Shown here: positions 5,047 through 5,413 of the stretch, piece by piece | How the letters are laid out: every line of letters starts with the position of its first letter | Numbering within the stretch: the first letter of the stretch is position 1 | NCBI GenBank assembly: GCA_947476765.1 | Contig: CANJRK010000066.1 | Coordinates: 1-5,413 of the forward strand | DNA length: 5,413 nucleotides | Source of the DNA: Actinomycetota bacterium | Lineage (GTDB): Bacteria > Actinomycetota > Actinomycetes > S36-B12 > UBA5976 | Reading direction: 5' to 3' | Translations under genes and position numbers: made by a program | Notes under the pieces: model-generated | Database searches by the model: none | Told to the model about the DNA's origin: nothing | Seen by the model: the letters and a program-made list of their open reading frames with translations, nothing else

Positions 5047-5413
5047 GAGCACTCCTCGAGTTGGCGTAATTGGCGGTGGCCAACTTGCCCGCATGATGCA
5101 ACCGGCAGCAATCAACCTAGGTATCCACCTGCGCGTACTTTCTGCCACGGCAAGCGATAGCGCTACCCAAGTTATCCCTGACACTGTAGTTGGCTCTCAT
5201 GAAGACTGGGAAGCATTAAAGGCATTTGCGCTGGAATGTGAAGTGATTACTTTTGATCATGAGCACGTCCCAATTGAATTTCTTGAAGAACTGGAAAAAC
5301 TCGGGGTAGCCGTTCGCCCTGGACCGCACGCCTTACGTTATGCCCAGGACAAGATTGAAATGCGAACTGCGCTTTCTGCGGCTGGGATCCCGTGTCCAAA
5401 GTGGAAAGAAATT
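5045..5413 (+). CDS. purK: N5-carboxyaminoimidazole ribonucleotide synthase, N-terminal part (3' end outside window)
   Basis: The first 123 codons of PurK, an ATP-grasp enzyme of de novo purine synthesis. It makes N5-carboxyaminoimidazole ribonucleotide from AIR, bicarbonate and ATP, usually handing it to PurE. The N-terminal nucleotide-binding loop reads VIGGGQLARMM (residues 8-18). TFDHEHVP (69-76) and the RPGPHALRYAQDKIEM segment (91-106) are typical PurK signatures at the expected spacing. The start is GTG at 5045-5047: an in-frame TAA at 5015 closes the frame upstream, no other usual start codon lies between, and the next ATG would cut away the glycine-rich loop. It lies 23 bp after the protease gene with at best a weak AGG ribosome site. 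The frame remains open to the last base of the window, so the ATP-grasp catalytic domain is mostly unseen. PurE is expected nearby but cannot be checked. Confidence 0.96.
   Translation, partial: MSTPRVGVIGGGQLARMMQPAAINLGIHLRVLSATASDSATQVIPDTVVGSHEDWEALKAFALECEVITFDHEHVPIEFLEELEKLGVAVRPGPHALRYAQDKIEMRTALSAAGIPCPKWKEI

Overview
The window carries six genes, all on the plus strand. It most likely comes from an actinobacterium with unusually moderate GC (roughly half by eye). The evidence is gene order and protein type. The order manB, SIS-domain sugar-phosphate isomerase, cation diffusion facilitator, ahcY matches, from memory, the block around sahH in Streptomyces (SCO3028 to SCO3023). It partly matches Mycobacterium too (Rv3257c, Rv3256c, Rv3248c). 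The AhcY protein also has the longer form with an extra central segment typical of that phylum. A small-genome freshwater actinobacterium (Nanopelagicales-like) would fit the base composition and tight spacing, but this is an inference.

Layout: 2-565 is the 3' end of a phosphomannomutase/phosphoglucomutase gene (manB). It is followed after 10 bp by a complete SIS-family phosphoglucose/phosphomannose isomerase (576-1706), and after 32 bp by a CDF metal transporter of the ZnT9-like type (1739-2650). A 152-bp intergenic region (2651-2802) holds the control region of ahcY. It contains an inverted repeat overlapping a possible -35 box, a weak promoter candidate, and an RNA hairpin that pairs with part of the ahcY Shine-Dalgarno sequence. 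S-adenosylhomocysteine hydrolase (2803-4248) is complete with all recognisable family motifs. Two bases after its stop begins a CPBP-family intramembrane protease (4251-5021). Its first codons lie in a GC-rich stretch that can form three consecutive hairpins. After a further 23 bp the start of purK (GTG at 5045) runs off the window.

How the genes fit together: manB and the SIS isomerase plausibly act in sequence on hexose phosphates (fructose-6-P to mannose-6-P to mannose-1-P), which feeds GDP-mannose for glycans. No manA lies between them and ahcY, where Streptomyces has one, so the SIS protein may be the working mannose-6-phosphate isomerase. AhcY clears S-adenosylhomocysteine after methylation and regenerates homocysteine and adenosine. 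PurK belongs to purine synthesis. The transporter and protease have no obvious metabolic link.

The protein-coding content is ordinary core genome. The parts worth a second look are two RNA-level structures: the ahcY leader, and the hairpin cluster just downstream of the ahcY stop. I see no mobile element, CRISPR array, tRNA or rRNA.
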